DNA of 64,000 nucleotides from Modestobacter sp. Leaf380 (GTDB taxonomy: Bacteria > Actinomycetota > Actinomycetes > Mycobacteriales > Geodermatophilaceae), in the NCBI RefSeq assembly GCF_001424485.1, contig NZ_LMQC01000020.1, forward strand, positions 1-64,000, given 5' to 3'. Under the pieces are notes generated by a model, which was not told the origin of the DNA, did not search any database, and saw nothing but the letters and a program-made list of their open reading frames with translations. Made by a program: the position numbers and the translations under genes. Below, piece by piece: positions 26,228-34,100 of the stretch (positions within the stretch are counted from its first letter, which is position 1; each line of letters starts with the position of its first letter).

Positions 26228-26285
26228 CCCGCCGAGAGGATGGTCACGGGTTCAACCACCCCGGGCGTGGGCACACCCACCACCT

Positions 26286-26753
26286 GTGACACCTCTCCGC
26301 GTGCTGTCCGCCGTCCTCGCGTCGACGGCCCTGCTCGGTGGCTGCGCTGCGGAGAACGACCTGGGGCAGACCGCCGCCCAGGAGCGGCCCGGGCACGAGT
26401 CTGCGGCCCAGGTCGAGGTGAGCAAGGACGTCACGGTCACCGCCGCGCGACTGCAGCGCCCGGCCGACGGCGACCTGGCCGCCGGTGACGACGTCGTCCT
26501 CGGGCTGACGGTGAGCAACACCGGCGGGTCCGACGACGAGCTGGTGTCGGTCACGGGGACCGGCTTCGGCGCGGTCCTGGGTGGCCCGTGGACGGTGCCG
26601 GCCGGGGGCGAGCTGACCGCCGGTGGTGCGGGGTCGGACACGCTCACCCTCCCCGGGCTCCTCGCGGGTCTGCCGGTCGGGGACGCCCTGCAGGTCACGT
26701 TCGTCTTCGAGCGTTCCGGCGACGTGACGCTGACCGTGCCCTACGAGGGCTGA
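26286..26753 (+). CDS. Lipoprotein, LpqE/PCuAC-like fold, unknown function
   Basis: A 155-residue lipoprotein from GTG 26286 with lipobox ALLGGC. The mature domain starts EVSKDVTVTAARLQRPADGD and contains GLTVSNTGGSDDELVSVTG, resembling actinobacterial lipoproteins of the LpqE/PCu(A)C-like group. The Met and His ligands (H-x-M) of true PCuAC copper chaperones are not visible here. It follows the copper operon 58 bases after the preceding stop and may belong to it. An association with cytochrome oxidase assembly is possible but unproven. Confidence 0.75.
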   Translation: MTPLRVLSAVLASTALLGGCAAENDLGQTAAQERPGHESAAQVEVSKDVTVTAARLQRPADGDLAAGDDVVLGLTVSNTGGSDDELVSVTGTGFGAVLGGPWTVPAGGELTAGGAGSDTLTLPGLLAGLPVGDALQVTFVFERSGDVTLTVPYEG

Positions 26754-26807
26754 CCCGCCGGGGGTCCCGCCCCGCGGATCAGCGCCGGTCGTGGCAGGCT
26801 CGGGGAC

Positions 26808-27800
26808 GTGGGCGGGGTCGCGCAGGTGCAGCTGCTGGCAGCCCAGGGTCCCCCGCCGGGCGCCGCGCCCAACCTGGGCCTGGCCGTCCTGCTGGCGCTG
26901 CTGTCGGCGTGCGCCTTCGCCGTCTCCACCGTCGTCCAGCACCGGGCCGCCACCGCGGCCGGTGAGGACCTGCCGCAGGGCGCGGTCCTCCGGCTGGTCG
27001 GCAAGCTGGTCCGCAACCGGGCCTGGATCGCCGGGCAGGGCGCCGCGCTGGCGGGGTTCCTGCTGCACGCCGCGGCGCTGAAGTTCGGGCCGGTCGTCGT
27101 CGTGCAGCCGCTGCTCAGCGGTGGGCTGGTCATCTCCCTGGCCCTGGGTGCAGTGGTGGACCGCCGGCACGCCGACCGGGTGCTGCCCGAGCGGGGTCAG
27201 TGGATCGCCGCCGGCGTGGTCGCGGTGACCCTCGGTCTCTTCGTCGTCTCCGCCATGCCGCGGCACGGCTCGTCCTACGCCGACCCGACCGCGTTGCTGG
27301 CGTGCGCCGGGGGAGCGGCCCTGTTGATGGTGGGCGCGGCCCTGTGGGCGCTGCGTCCGGACGCCCCGCACAAGGCGCTGGCCCTGGGGGTGGCGGCCGG
27401 TGGCGGTTTCGGCATCACCGGACTGGTGCTCAAGGACGTCGTCGCGCACCCGCCGGCCGAGCTGCTCACCAGCTGGACCACCTACCTGCTGCTGGTCTCC
27501 GGTGCGGCCTCCATCGTCTTCGCCCAGTGGGCCTACCAGTCCGGGGCGCTCATCGAGTGCCTGCCGGTGATGGCCGTGCTGGAGCCGCTGGTCGCGGTCG
27601 GGCTGGCGGCGCCGGTGTACGGCGAGCAGCTCGCACCCGGGTTCCTGGCGACCACCGGGCAGGTCGTCGGGGTGGTCGGGCTGGTGGTCGGGGTGGCGGT
27701 GCTGGCCCGGCGGACCGCGGCCCGGGAGACCACGGGCGTGCCGCTGGCCGTCCCGGCACCGGCACCGGCCCCGCACCCGCACCCCCGCCGGCGGGGCTGA
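26808..27800 (+). CDS. DMT (EamA-like) superfamily transporter
   Basis: A 330-residue membrane protein from GTG 26808 with about ten hydrophobic helices. The first, LGLAVLLALLSACAFAVSTV, is followed by the conserved VVQHRAAT. The repeat halves contain LHAAALKFGPVVVVQPLLSG and FAQWAYQSGALIECLPVMAV, which is characteristic of the actinobacterial DMT branch often annotated only as DMT family transporter. The C-terminus is Pro/His-rich (APAPHPHPRRRG). Substrate unknown. Two hairpins follow the stop. Confidence 0.88.
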   Translation: MGGVAQVQLLAAQGPPPGAAPNLGLAVLLALLSACAFAVSTVVQHRAATAAGEDLPQGAVLRLVGKLVRNRAWIAGQGAALAGFLLHAAALKFGPVVVVQPLLSGGLVISLALGAVVDRRHADRVLPERGQWIAAGVVAVTLGLFVVSAMPRHGSSYADPTALLACAGGAALLMVGAALWALRPDAPHKALALGVAAGGGFGITGLVLKDVVAHPPAELLTSWTTYLLLVSGAASIVFAQWAYQSGALIECLPVMAVLEPLVAVGLAAPVYGEQLAPGFLATTGQVVGVVGLVVGVAVLARRTAARETTGVPLAVPAPAPAPHPHPRRRG

Positions 27801-27819
27801 CCCTCCCGACCGGATCGGC

Positions 27820-27872
27820 CCGAATGACAGCGATGTCATTCGGCACACGGCGTGTCTCGGGAGACGCGCCGT
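27820..27872. promoter_or_regulatory. Two adjacent strong hairpins between DMT and M23 genes
   Basis: The first is CCGAATGACA (27820-27829) with TGTCATTCGG (27834-27843) around a GCGA tetraloop. The second is ACGGCGTGTCT with AGACGCGCCGT (27847-27872), one G-T wobble and a minimal loop. They may terminate the DMT gene. The AT-richer first palindrome also looks like an operator. A -10-like TTACGT lies at 27901-27906, ahead of the peptidase. Confidence 0.4.
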
Positions 27873-27963
27873 CCAGGGGGTCACAGGCAGGTCACGGCTC
27901 GTTACGTTGTGCGGCATCGGTCGCGGTGCGCGGTCGGGGGACGCACACACCGGGGGACGCAGC

Positions 27964-28674
27964 ATGGCGGCAGGTCGCAGCGCGGGACGGGCCACCACCG
28001 GCGCACGCGCGCTCCGCCGCCGACCGGCCGCCCTGCTCGTCGCACTCGCCCTGGGCGGTGTCCTCGCCGGGGTCGTCGGACTGCCCGCCGTCCCCGCCGC
28101 GACCGCCGACAGCAGCGTCGCCGAGGTCCTGCTGGCCTCGGAGGACGCGGCGTTCGCCGACGAGGTCATGCCGCAGATGGCGATCACCGAGGCCGAGGCG
28201 CAGGAGCGGCTGGTCGAGGTCGCGGCGTCCCGGGCGCAGCGCGAGGCCGACGCGGTCGCTGCCGCCGAGGCCGCCCGGCCCGACGCGGTGGCGCCCGTCG
28301 ACGGCGCCCGGATGACGACCTGCTTCTGTCAGCGCTGGGGCACCATGCACTGGGGCATCGACCTCGCCGCCCCGATGCTCACCCCCGAGTACGCGGCGGA
28401 GGACGGCGTCGTCGTCCGGGCCGGTGCGGCCAGCGGCTACGGCCAGGCCGTCTACGTCCTGGGCGTCAGCGGCGACGTGACCGTCTACGGCCACATGGAG
28501 GAGATCGAGGTCTCCGCCGGCGACACGGTGCAGGCCGGCGACACGATCGCGCTGCTGGGCAGCCGCGGGCAGTCCACCGGGCCGCACCTGCACTTCGAGG
28601 TGCACGTGGGCGGCATGAACGGCCCGCCCACCGACCCGGTCGAGTGGCTCCGCGAGCGCGGCGTCGAGCTCTGA
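27964..28674 (+). CDS. M23 family metallopeptidase (secreted)
   Basis: A 236-residue secreted endopeptidase. An Arg-rich n-region and hydrophobic core (LLVALALGGVLAGVVGLPAV) form the signal peptide. A helical, Glu/Ala-rich segment (ITEAEAQERLVEVAASRAQR) follows. The LytM domain has MHWGIDLAAPML (first His and Asp ligands), VYGHMEE, and GPHLHFEVHVGG (catalytic and ligand His), so the active site is complete. It should cut peptidoglycan cross-bridges outside the cell during growth or separation. Monocistronic and convergent with kdpE. Confidence 0.93.
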   Translation: MAAGRSAGRATTGARALRRRPAALLVALALGGVLAGVVGLPAVPAATADSSVAEVLLASEDAAFADEVMPQMAITEAEAQERLVEVAASRAQREADAVAAAEAARPDAVAPVDGARMTTCFCQRWGTMHWGIDLAAPMLTPEYAAEDGVVVRAGAASGYGQAVYVLGVSGDVTVYGHMEEIEVSAGDTVQAGDTIALLGSRGQSTGPHLHFEVHVGGMNGPPTDPVEWLRERGVEL

Positions 28675-28687
28675 CCGACGCCCCCGC

Positions 28688-29362
28688 CTAGGGGCGGAAG
28701 CGGTAGCCCATCCCGGGTTCGGTGTGCAGGTACCGCGGGTGGGCGGGGTCGGGTTCCAGCTTGCGGCGCAGCTGGGCCAGGTAGACCCGCAGGTAGTTGG
28801 TCTCGGTCTCGTACGCCGGGCCCCACACCGACTGCAGCAGCTGCCGCTGGCCGACCAGCCGGCCCGGCGCGCGCACAAGCTCCGACAGCAGCGCCCACTC
28901 GGTCGGGGTCAGCCGCACCGGGACGCCGTCGACGGTGACCTGCCGGGCGGCCAGGTCCACGGTGAAGTGGTCGGTGACGACGACGGGGGCGGTGGTCTCG
29001 GTGGACCGCCGGCGCAGCACCGCGCGCAGCCGGGCCAGCAGCTCGTCCATGTCGAAGGGCTTGGTCACGTAGTCGTCGGCACCGGCGTCCAGCGCGGCGA
29101 CGGCGTCCGCGCTGGCGGTGCGGGCGGTGAGCACCAGCACGGGGCCGGTGAACCAGGGCCGGAGCCCGGCGAGCACCTCCGTGCCGTCCAGGTCGGGCAG
29201 GCCCAGGTCCAGGACGACGACGTCGGGGTGCGACGCGGCGGCCTCGCGGAGCGCGGTGGCGCCGTCGGGGGCCACGACGACCTCGTGCCCGGCGGCGCGC
29301 AGGGTGATCCGCAGGGCGCGCAGCAGCTGGGGGTCGTCGTCGACGACCAGCACCCGGCTCAT
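28688..29362 (-). CDS. kdpE: KdpE, OmpR-family response regulator of potassium uptake
   Basis: A 224-residue regulator. The receiver domain has the phospho-acceptor Asp in VVVLDLGLPDLDGTEVL (about residue 52), acidic pair VDDD near the N-terminus, and the switch Lys in DDYVTKPFDMDELLARL. The C-terminal winged helix is the OmpR/PhoB type, LTPTEWALLSELVRAPGRLV and ETNYLRVYLAQLRRKLEPDP. It overlaps kdpD by 4 bases and lies downstream of it on the minus strand. Its targets are probably the 11-base direct repeats before kdpD and before kdpF. Confidence 0.96.
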   Translation of the reverse strand: MSRVLVVDDDPQLLRALRITLRAAGHEVVVAPDGATALREAAASHPDVVVLDLGLPDLDGTEVLAGLRPWFTGPVLVLTARTASADAVAALDAGADDYVTKPFDMDELLARLRAVLRRRSTETTAPVVVTDHFTVDLAARQVTVDGVPVRLTPTEWALLSELVRAPGRLVGQRQLLQSVWGPAYETETNYLRVYLAQLRRKLEPDPAHPRYLHTEPGMGYRFRP

Positions 29363-31836
29363 GCCGCGACCTGCAGCGACAGCACCATGGTCAGCCCGCC
29401 GCCGGGGGTGTCCTCGGCGTCCAGCGTGCCGCCCATGGCCTCGGTGAGCCCGCGGGCCACGGCCAGCCCCAGCCCGACGCCGTGCCCGGACGGGGCGTCG
29501 CCGAGCCGCTGGAACGGGGCGAAGACCCGCTCCCGGTCGGCGGCGGGCACGCCCGGACCGCGGTCGACGACCCGCAGCTCGACCCGGTCGCCGACGGTGC
29601 CGGCGGTGACGGCGAGTGCCCCGGCGGGGGCGTGCCGGGCGGCGTTGTCCACCAGGTTGGCGACCACGCGCTCCAGCAGGCCGGGGTCGGCGAGCACCGG
29701 CGGCAGGTCGTCGGGGGCGGTGACGGCGACCCTGGCGGGGTCCTCCAGCCAGGTCAGGGCACGGTGCACGACGCCCACCAGGTCGGCGGGTGCGGTGACC
29801 GGGGTGACGGCGCCGGCCTGCAGCCGGCTCATGTCCAGCAGGTTGTCCACCAGCCCGGTGAGCCGGTCGGCCGAGACGTCCACGGTCTCGACGAGCTCCT
29901 CGCGGTCGGCGTCGGTGAGCGCCAGCTGGGTGGAGCGCAGCGCGGAGGACGCGGCCTTGATGCCGGCCAGCGGGGTGCGCAGGTCGTGGCTGACGGCGGC
30001 CAGCAGGGCCGTGCGCATGCTGTTGCCGGCGGCCAGCCGGTCGGCCTCGGCGGCGGCGACGGCGAGCCGGCCCTGCTGCAGCGCGACCGCGGCCTGCTCG
30101 GCGAAGGCGACCAGCACCCGGCGGTCCCCGGGGGTCAGCACCCGGCCGGTGAGCTGCAGGTCCAGGGTGTCGGTGACGGTCAGGGAGTCAACGTCCCCGA
30201 CCGGGGTGCCGCAGGAGCCGACCACCGCACCGTCCTCGACGAGGGCGACCGAGTGCAGCCCGAACGCCTCGCGGACCTGCTCGAGCAGGCTGGGCAGCGC
30301 CTGGGCCCCGGCCAGCACGGAGCGTGACAGCGAGGCCAGCAGCGCGGTCTCGGCGCGCGACCGGGCTGCCGCGGTGGCCCGGCGGGCGGAGCGGTCCACG
30401 ACGGTGGCCACGGCGACCGCGACGACCAGGTACCCGCCGAGGGCGACGACGTCGTCGAGCTGGTCGACGGTGAGCCGGCCGGTGGGCTGGGTGAAGTACC
30501 AGTTCTCGGCCAGCCCACCGACGACGGCCGCCACCAGGGCGGGGTACAGCCCGCCGACCAGGGCGACGGCGACGACGAGCAGCAGGAAGACCAGCAGCAC
30601 GCTGGCGAGTGACAGGGCGGGGCCGGCGGCCAGGCACAGCGCGGTGACCGCCGGCACGCCCAGCAGCGCGACGGCGAGGCCGGCCCAGCGGCGGCGGGCG
30701 GTGAGCGCGCCGGTCAGCGGGGGCAGTCGCAGCCCTCGGGACCCGGCGGCGGCGTGGGTGACGGTGTGCACGTCGATCTCGCCGGACCGGGCGACCACCG
30801 CCCCGCCCACGCCGCCCCGGAGGGCGCGCGCCCAGCGGCTGCGCCGTGAGGTGCCGACGACGAGCTGGGTGGCGTCCACCCCACGCGCGAACTCCAGCAG
30901 GGCGCCGGCGACGTCGTCCCCGACGACCTGGTGGTACGTGCCGCCGAGGGACTCGACGAGCGCGCGCTGGACGCGCAGCGCCGCGGGGGAGGCCCCGGTG
31001 AGGCCGTCGGAGCGCAGCACGTGCACGGCCAGCAGCACGCCGTCCCCACCGCGGCGGGCGACCCGGGCGGCGCGGCGCACCAGCGTCTCGCCCTCCGGGC
31101 CGCCGGTGAGGGCGACGACGACCCGCTCGCGGGTCTCCCAGACGTGGTCGATGTCGTGCTCGGCGCGGTAGCGGCGCAGTCCCTCGTCGACCCGGTCGGC
31201 CAGCCACAGCAGGGCCAGCTCGCGCAACGCGGTCAGGTTGCCGACCCGGAACCAGGCGCCCATGGCGGCGTCGACGCGCTCGGCCGGGTAGACGTTGCCG
31301 TGCGCCAGCCGCCGGCGCAGCGACTCCGGCGACATGTCGACCAGCTCGACCTGGTCGGCCCGCCGGACCACCTCGTCGGGCACCGTCTCGCCCTGGGTGA
31401 CGCCGGTGATCTGGGCGACGACGTCGGTGAGGCTGGCCAGGTGCTGCACGTTCACCGTGGTCAGCACGCAGATGCCGGCCGCGACGAACTCCTCGACGTC
31501 CTGCCAGCGGAACCGGTTGCGGGAGCCGGGGGCGTTGGTGTGCGCGAGCTCGTCGACGACGACGACCTCGGGGTGCCGGGCGAGCACGCCGTCGACGTCG
31601 AGCTCGGACAGCGTGACGCCGCGGTGGGTGACGGTCGCGCGGGGGAGGACCTCGAGACCCTCGAGCTGGGCCCGGGTGCGGTCCCGGCCGTGGGTCTCCA
31701 CGACACCGACGACGACGTCGGTGCCCCGGGCCGCGCGCCGGTGCGCCTCGCCCAGGGCGGCGAAGGTCTTCCCGACGCCCGGTGCGGCGCCCAGGTAGAC
31801 GCGCAACGTGCCCCGGCCCATGTGCTCCATGATCAC
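29359..31836 (-). CDS. kdpD: KdpD, sensor histidine kinase of potassium uptake
   Basis: About 825 residues. The N-terminal KdpD domain has Walker A GAAPGVGKTFAALGEAH and Walker B VVVVDELAHTNAPGSRNRFR. A UspA-like domain follows (about 235-365). Four close membrane helices occur at about 390-480, then a GAF-like region. The kinase core has H-box AAVSHDLRTPLAGIKAA, N-box VVANLVDNAARHAPAG and G-boxes VVDRGPGVP and GHGVGLGLAVARGL. The start is uncertain: GTG 31836, ATG 31830 and ATG 31821 are all in frame, and many homologs begin at MGRG-. It senses K+ limitation and phosphorylates KdpE. Confidence 0.95.
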   Translation of the reverse strand: MIMEHMGRGTLRVYLGAAPGVGKTFAALGEAHRRAARGTDVVVGVVETHGRDRTRAQLEGLEVLPRATVTHRGVTLSELDVDGVLARHPEVVVVDELAHTNAPGSRNRFRWQDVEEFVAAGICVLTTVNVQHLASLTDVVAQITGVTQGETVPDEVVRRADQVELVDMSPESLRRRLAHGNVYPAERVDAAMGAWFRVGNLTALRELALLWLADRVDEGLRRYRAEHDIDHVWETRERVVVALTGGPEGETLVRRAARVARRGGDGVLLAVHVLRSDGLTGASPAALRVQRALVESLGGTYHQVVGDDVAGALLEFARGVDATQLVVGTSRRSRWARALRGGVGGAVVARSGEIDVHTVTHAAAGSRGLRLPPLTGALTARRRWAGLAVALLGVPAVTALCLAAGPALSLASVLLVFLLLVVAVALVGGLYPALVAAVVGGLAENWYFTQPTGRLTVDQLDDVVALGGYLVVAVAVATVVDRSARRATAAARSRAETALLASLSRSVLAGAQALPSLLEQVREAFGLHSVALVEDGAVVGSCGTPVGDVDSLTVTDTLDLQLTGRVLTPGDRRVLVAFAEQAAVALQQGRLAVAAAEADRLAAGNSMRTALLAAVSHDLRTPLAGIKAASSALRSTQLALTDADREELVETVDVSADRLTGLVDNLLDMSRLQAGAVTPVTAPADLVGVVHRALTWLEDPARVAVTAPDDLPPVLADPGLLERVVANLVDNAARHAPAGALAVTAGTVGDRVELRVVDRGPGVPAADRERVFAPFQRLGDAPSGHGVGLGLAVARGLTEAMGGTLDAEDTPGGGLTMVLSLQVAA

Positions 31837-31866
31837 CCCGCCGCGGGCCGCGCCGGTGCTCCCGGC

Positions 31867-31883
31867 GTCAAGGTCGCGTCAGG
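31867..31883. promoter_or_regulatory. KdpE-type direct repeat before kdpD
   Basis: GTCAAG (31867-31872) and GTCAGG (31878-31883) are spaced exactly 11 bases start to start, some 30 bases upstream of kdpD. The same elements at the same spacing occur before kdpF. Candidate KdpE autoregulation site. Confidence 0.4.
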
Positions 31884-32109
31884 ATCGGCCCCGCGGGGGT
31901 GACTCCGGGTCACGTCGTGGCGACCGGCGTCCTCGGACGGGTGGCAGGCGCGCCCCGACGGTGCGACCCACGGCGCGCGAGGACTGGACGGTCCGGTTTC
32001 GGAGCACTCTCGGGGGACGAAGGTCCCTCGAGCCTCGGCAACCGTGCCGGCGTCGTCTTCTGTGAACGACGCACCCGGTCCCCCGCGGACCGGAGACGGG
32101 AGCGCCGAC

Positions 32110-33162
32110 GTGACGTCGGTCCTCGACCACCCCACCCTGTCCACCCGCGGCCGGCGGCTCACCGTGGCCGGCAGCCTCGCCGCCGCGCTGCTGCTGGTCA
32201 CCGTGGGCTCGCTGGGCACCGCCACCCCGGCGCGGGCGGCGACCGCCGTCGGGCTGGGTGCGGCGGACTCCTTCGCCGTGCTCGCCGGCGCCGGCATCAC
32301 CAACACCGGCCCGACCACGCTGACCGGGGACACCGGCACCTTCCCGACGACGTCGGTCACCGGCGGCGCCTCGATCACCCAGACCGGGACGGCGCACGGC
32401 GGGGACGCCGTCACCCAGCAGGCCAAGACCGACCTGGTGACCGCCTACGACAGCGCGGCCGCCCAGCAGCCGCCGACGGCGCTGCCCGCCGACCCCACCG
32501 GGCTGACCCTCGTGCCCGGCGTCTACACCCAGGCGGTCGACATCGACCTGTCCGGCGTCCTCACCCTGGACGCCGGGGGGACGCCGTCGGCGGTGTTCGT
32601 CTTCCAGGCCGGTCGCGACCTGCTGACCGCCAGCAACAGCCGCATCGACCTGGTGAACGGCGCGCAGGCCTGCAACGTGTTCTGGCAGGTCGGGGCCTCC
32701 ACGACGCTGGGCACCGGCAGCCTGCTGCGCGGCACGGTGCTGGCGCTGACCTCGATCACCGCACAGACCTCGGCGGTCGTCGAGGGGCGGCTGCTGGCCC
32801 GCAACGGCGCGGTCACCCTGGACTCGAACACGATCACCCGGCCGGCGTGCGTGACGACCCCGACCACCACGCCGACGACCACCCCGACCACCAGCGCCGG
32901 CCCGACGACGACGCCGCCGGTGGTCACCCCGCCGACCGCGACCGCCCCGGCGCCGACCCCGGCGGCCACCGCCACCGCGACTCCCGCACCCGGCCCGGCG
33001 ACGCGTCCGGGCGGGAACGGCGGGAACGGCGGGAACGGCGGGAGTGGCGGCACGGGCGGCCGTGGTGACGGCGGCACGACCGGCTCCGGTGGGTACTCGC
33101 AGGTCGACGTGGTCCCGCGTGGCTCGGTGGACACCGGCGACGGTTCCGCCGTCCGTCCGTGA
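32110..33162 (+). CDS. Secreted DUF3494 (ice-binding/adhesin-like) protein with Thr/Pro and Gly-rich tail
   Basis: About 350 residues from GTG 32110; an ATG at 32044 is also in frame. A signal peptide ends TATPARAATA. The DUF3494 beta-solenoid (about residues 45-240) shows LGAADSFAVLAGAGITNTGP, then GTFPTTSVTGG, LVPGVYTQAVDI, and the end VEGRLLARNGAVTLDSNTIT. A Thr/Pro linker, a GGN-rich repeat and the ending QVDVVPRGSVDTGDGSAVRP follow. DUF3494 proteins bind ice or serve as surface adhesins. The downstream sortase overlaps by 4 bases, so the tail may be a sorting signal, although no membrane helix follows it. The gene sits inside the kdp locus. Confidence 0.88.
   Translation: MTSVLDHPTLSTRGRRLTVAGSLAAALLLVTVGSLGTATPARAATAVGLGAADSFAVLAGAGITNTGPTTLTGDTGTFPTTSVTGGASITQTGTAHGGDAVTQQAKTDLVTAYDSAAAQQPPTALPADPTGLTLVPGVYTQAVDIDLSGVLTLDAGGTPSAVFVFQAGRDLLTASNSRIDLVNGAQACNVFWQVGASTTLGTGSLLRGTVLALTSITAQTSAVVEGRLLARNGAVTLDSNTITRPACVTTPTTTPTTTPTTSAGPTTTPPVVTPPTATAPAPTPAATATATPAPGPATRPGGNGGNGGNGGSGGTGGRGDGGTTGSGGYSQVDVVPRGSVDTGDGSAVRP
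33010..33045 (+). repeat. Tandem 9-base coding repeat (Gly-Gly-Asn)
   Basis: Four copies of GGCGGGAAC, the last reading GGCGGGAGT, encode GGN units in the tail of the DUF3494 protein. Exact copies suggest recent slippage expansion, and copy number may vary among strains. Confidence 0.8.
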
Positions 33163-33767
33163 CCCGGTACGGCCGGGCTCGGCGGACCTCCCTGTCCGCG
33201 CTGGCCGCCCTGCTGCTGGCCGGCTGCGGGTCGGCTGCGGCAGCCCCGGACCCGGCACCGGCGCCCGCGGCCGTGTCCGCGGCCGCAGCCGCCCCGACGG
33301 TCGCCGCGCCCGTGGTGCTCACCGCGTCGGAGCCGCTGCGGGTCCGGGTGCCGGCCATCGGCGTCGACTCCGGGCTGGTGGACCTGGGCCTGCAGGCCGA
33401 CGGCTCCCTGGAGGTGCCCGCGGAGGGCTTCCCCGCGGGCTGGTTCACCGGCTCCCCGACCCCGGGCGAGCGCGGCCCGGCCGTGCTGGCCGGGCACGTC
33501 GACTGGGCCGGGTCGCCCGGCGTCTTCGCCGAGCTCGCGCAGCTGGCACCCGGGGACGCCGTGCTCGTCGACCGGACCGACGGCAGCACCGCCACCTTCG
33601 TGGTGACCCTGGTCGACCAGGTCGCCAAGGCCGACTTCCCGACCGAGGAGGTGTACGGCGACCTCGGGCACGCCGGGCTGCGGCTGATCACCTGCGGCGG
33701 GGAGTTCGACGGCTCCACCGGGGACTACCTGGACGACGTCGTCGTCTACGCCGACCTGGTGGCCTGA
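33159..33767 (+). CDS. Class F-like sortase without an Arg after the catalytic Cys
   Basis: A 202-residue sortase-fold protein from GTG 33159, overlapping the DUF3494 stop. The N-terminus is a lipoprotein-type signal (ALLLAGC). The sortase domain begins PLRVRVPAIGVDSGLVDLGL. The catalytic His is in AVLAGHVDWAGSPGVF and the Cys in LRLITCGGEFDGSTGDYLDD. From that Cys to the C-terminus no Arg occurs, although sortases normally use a downstream Arg to hold the tetrahedral intermediate. It may be inactive, use another residue, or do other chemistry. The partner substrate is presumably the DUF3494 protein. Confidence 0.88.
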   Translation: MTRYGRARRTSLSALAALLLAGCGSAAAAPDPAPAPAAVSAAAAAPTVAAPVVLTASEPLRVRVPAIGVDSGLVDLGLQADGSLEVPAEGFPAGWFTGSPTPGERGPAVLAGHVDWAGSPGVFAELAQLAPGDAVLVDRTDGSTATFVVTLVDQVAKADFPTEEVYGDLGHAGLRLITCGGEFDGSTGDYLDDVVVYADLVA

Positions 33768-33791
33768 CCCGGCTCCCCGCCCGCGCCCGCC

Positions 33792-33874
33792 GTCAGGACG
33801 GCGTCAAGGGCCGGGCACCGCGGCGTCAAGGACCCGTCAAGAGGCCGTTCGGGGGCCTCCGGCGCTCCTAACGT
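33792..33874 (+). promoter_or_regulatory. kdp promoter with four KdpE-type repeats
   Basis: Repeat units GTCAGG (33792), GTCAAG (33803), GTCAAG (33825) and GTCAAG (33836) all fall on one 11-base register (offsets 0, 11, 33, 44). This is the spacing expected for tandem OmpR-family dimers. The block ends 5 bases before the -35 zone of a promoter with -10 TAACGT (33869-33874). KdpE bound here would contact RNA polymerase and activate kdpFABC. Confidence 0.5.
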
Positions 33875-33933
33875 CGCCGACCGCGAGGGCCCGACGACGG
33901 GTCGGCCCCGCGGGAGGAAGAGGTGCGACTCAG

Positions 33934-34017
33934 GTGACCGACGTGGTCTACGTGCTCCTGACGCTGGCGGTCTTCGGGCTGCTGGCGCTGGCCGTGCGCG
34001 GGGTGGAGCGGCTGTGA
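33934..34017 (+). CDS. Tiny single-helix membrane protein preceding kdpF
   Basis: A 27-codon ORF from GTG 33934 to TGA 34017 beginning [19 protein letters not shown] and ending with a basic and acidic tail (RGVERL). It is one complete membrane helix, has good codon bias, and its GTGA overlap couples it to kdpF. Very similar micro-ORFs (ending VERL) are recalled before kdpF in other actinobacteria. It may be a second small Kdp subunit or stabiliser. Too short for standard gene calls; no experimental support is known to me. Confidence 0.6.
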   Translation: MTDVVYVLLTLAVFGLLALAVRGVERL

Positions 34018-34100
34018 CCGAGACCTGGGTCGGGTTGGCGGTCGCCGTGGGGCTGGTCGCCTACCTGCTGGCGACGCTGCTGTTCCCGGACCGGTTCTGA
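34014..34100 (+). CDS. kdpF: KdpF, small subunit of the potassium-transporting ATPase
   Basis: A 28-residue single-helix protein from GTG 34014, overlapping the preceding micro-ORF by 4 bases and the kdpA start by 1 base (TGATG). The sequence runs [20 protein letters not shown] with a final Phe, the usual end of KdpF (E. coli ends NAEAF). KdpF stabilises the KdpABC complex in the membrane. Confidence 0.85.
   Translation: MTETWVGLAVAVGLVAYLLATLLFPDRF

Noticed and set aside
27873-27963. Possible c-di-AMP (ydaO) riboswitch before the M23 peptidase
   Set aside because: Only about 50 bases separate the -10-like element from the start, and the conserved GGGGGA/GAATCC-type segments are absent; too short.
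33010-33045. Tandem repeat considered as a CRISPR or minisatellite element
   Set aside because: In-frame 9-base units encode Gly-Gly-Asn within a protein tail; no spacers.
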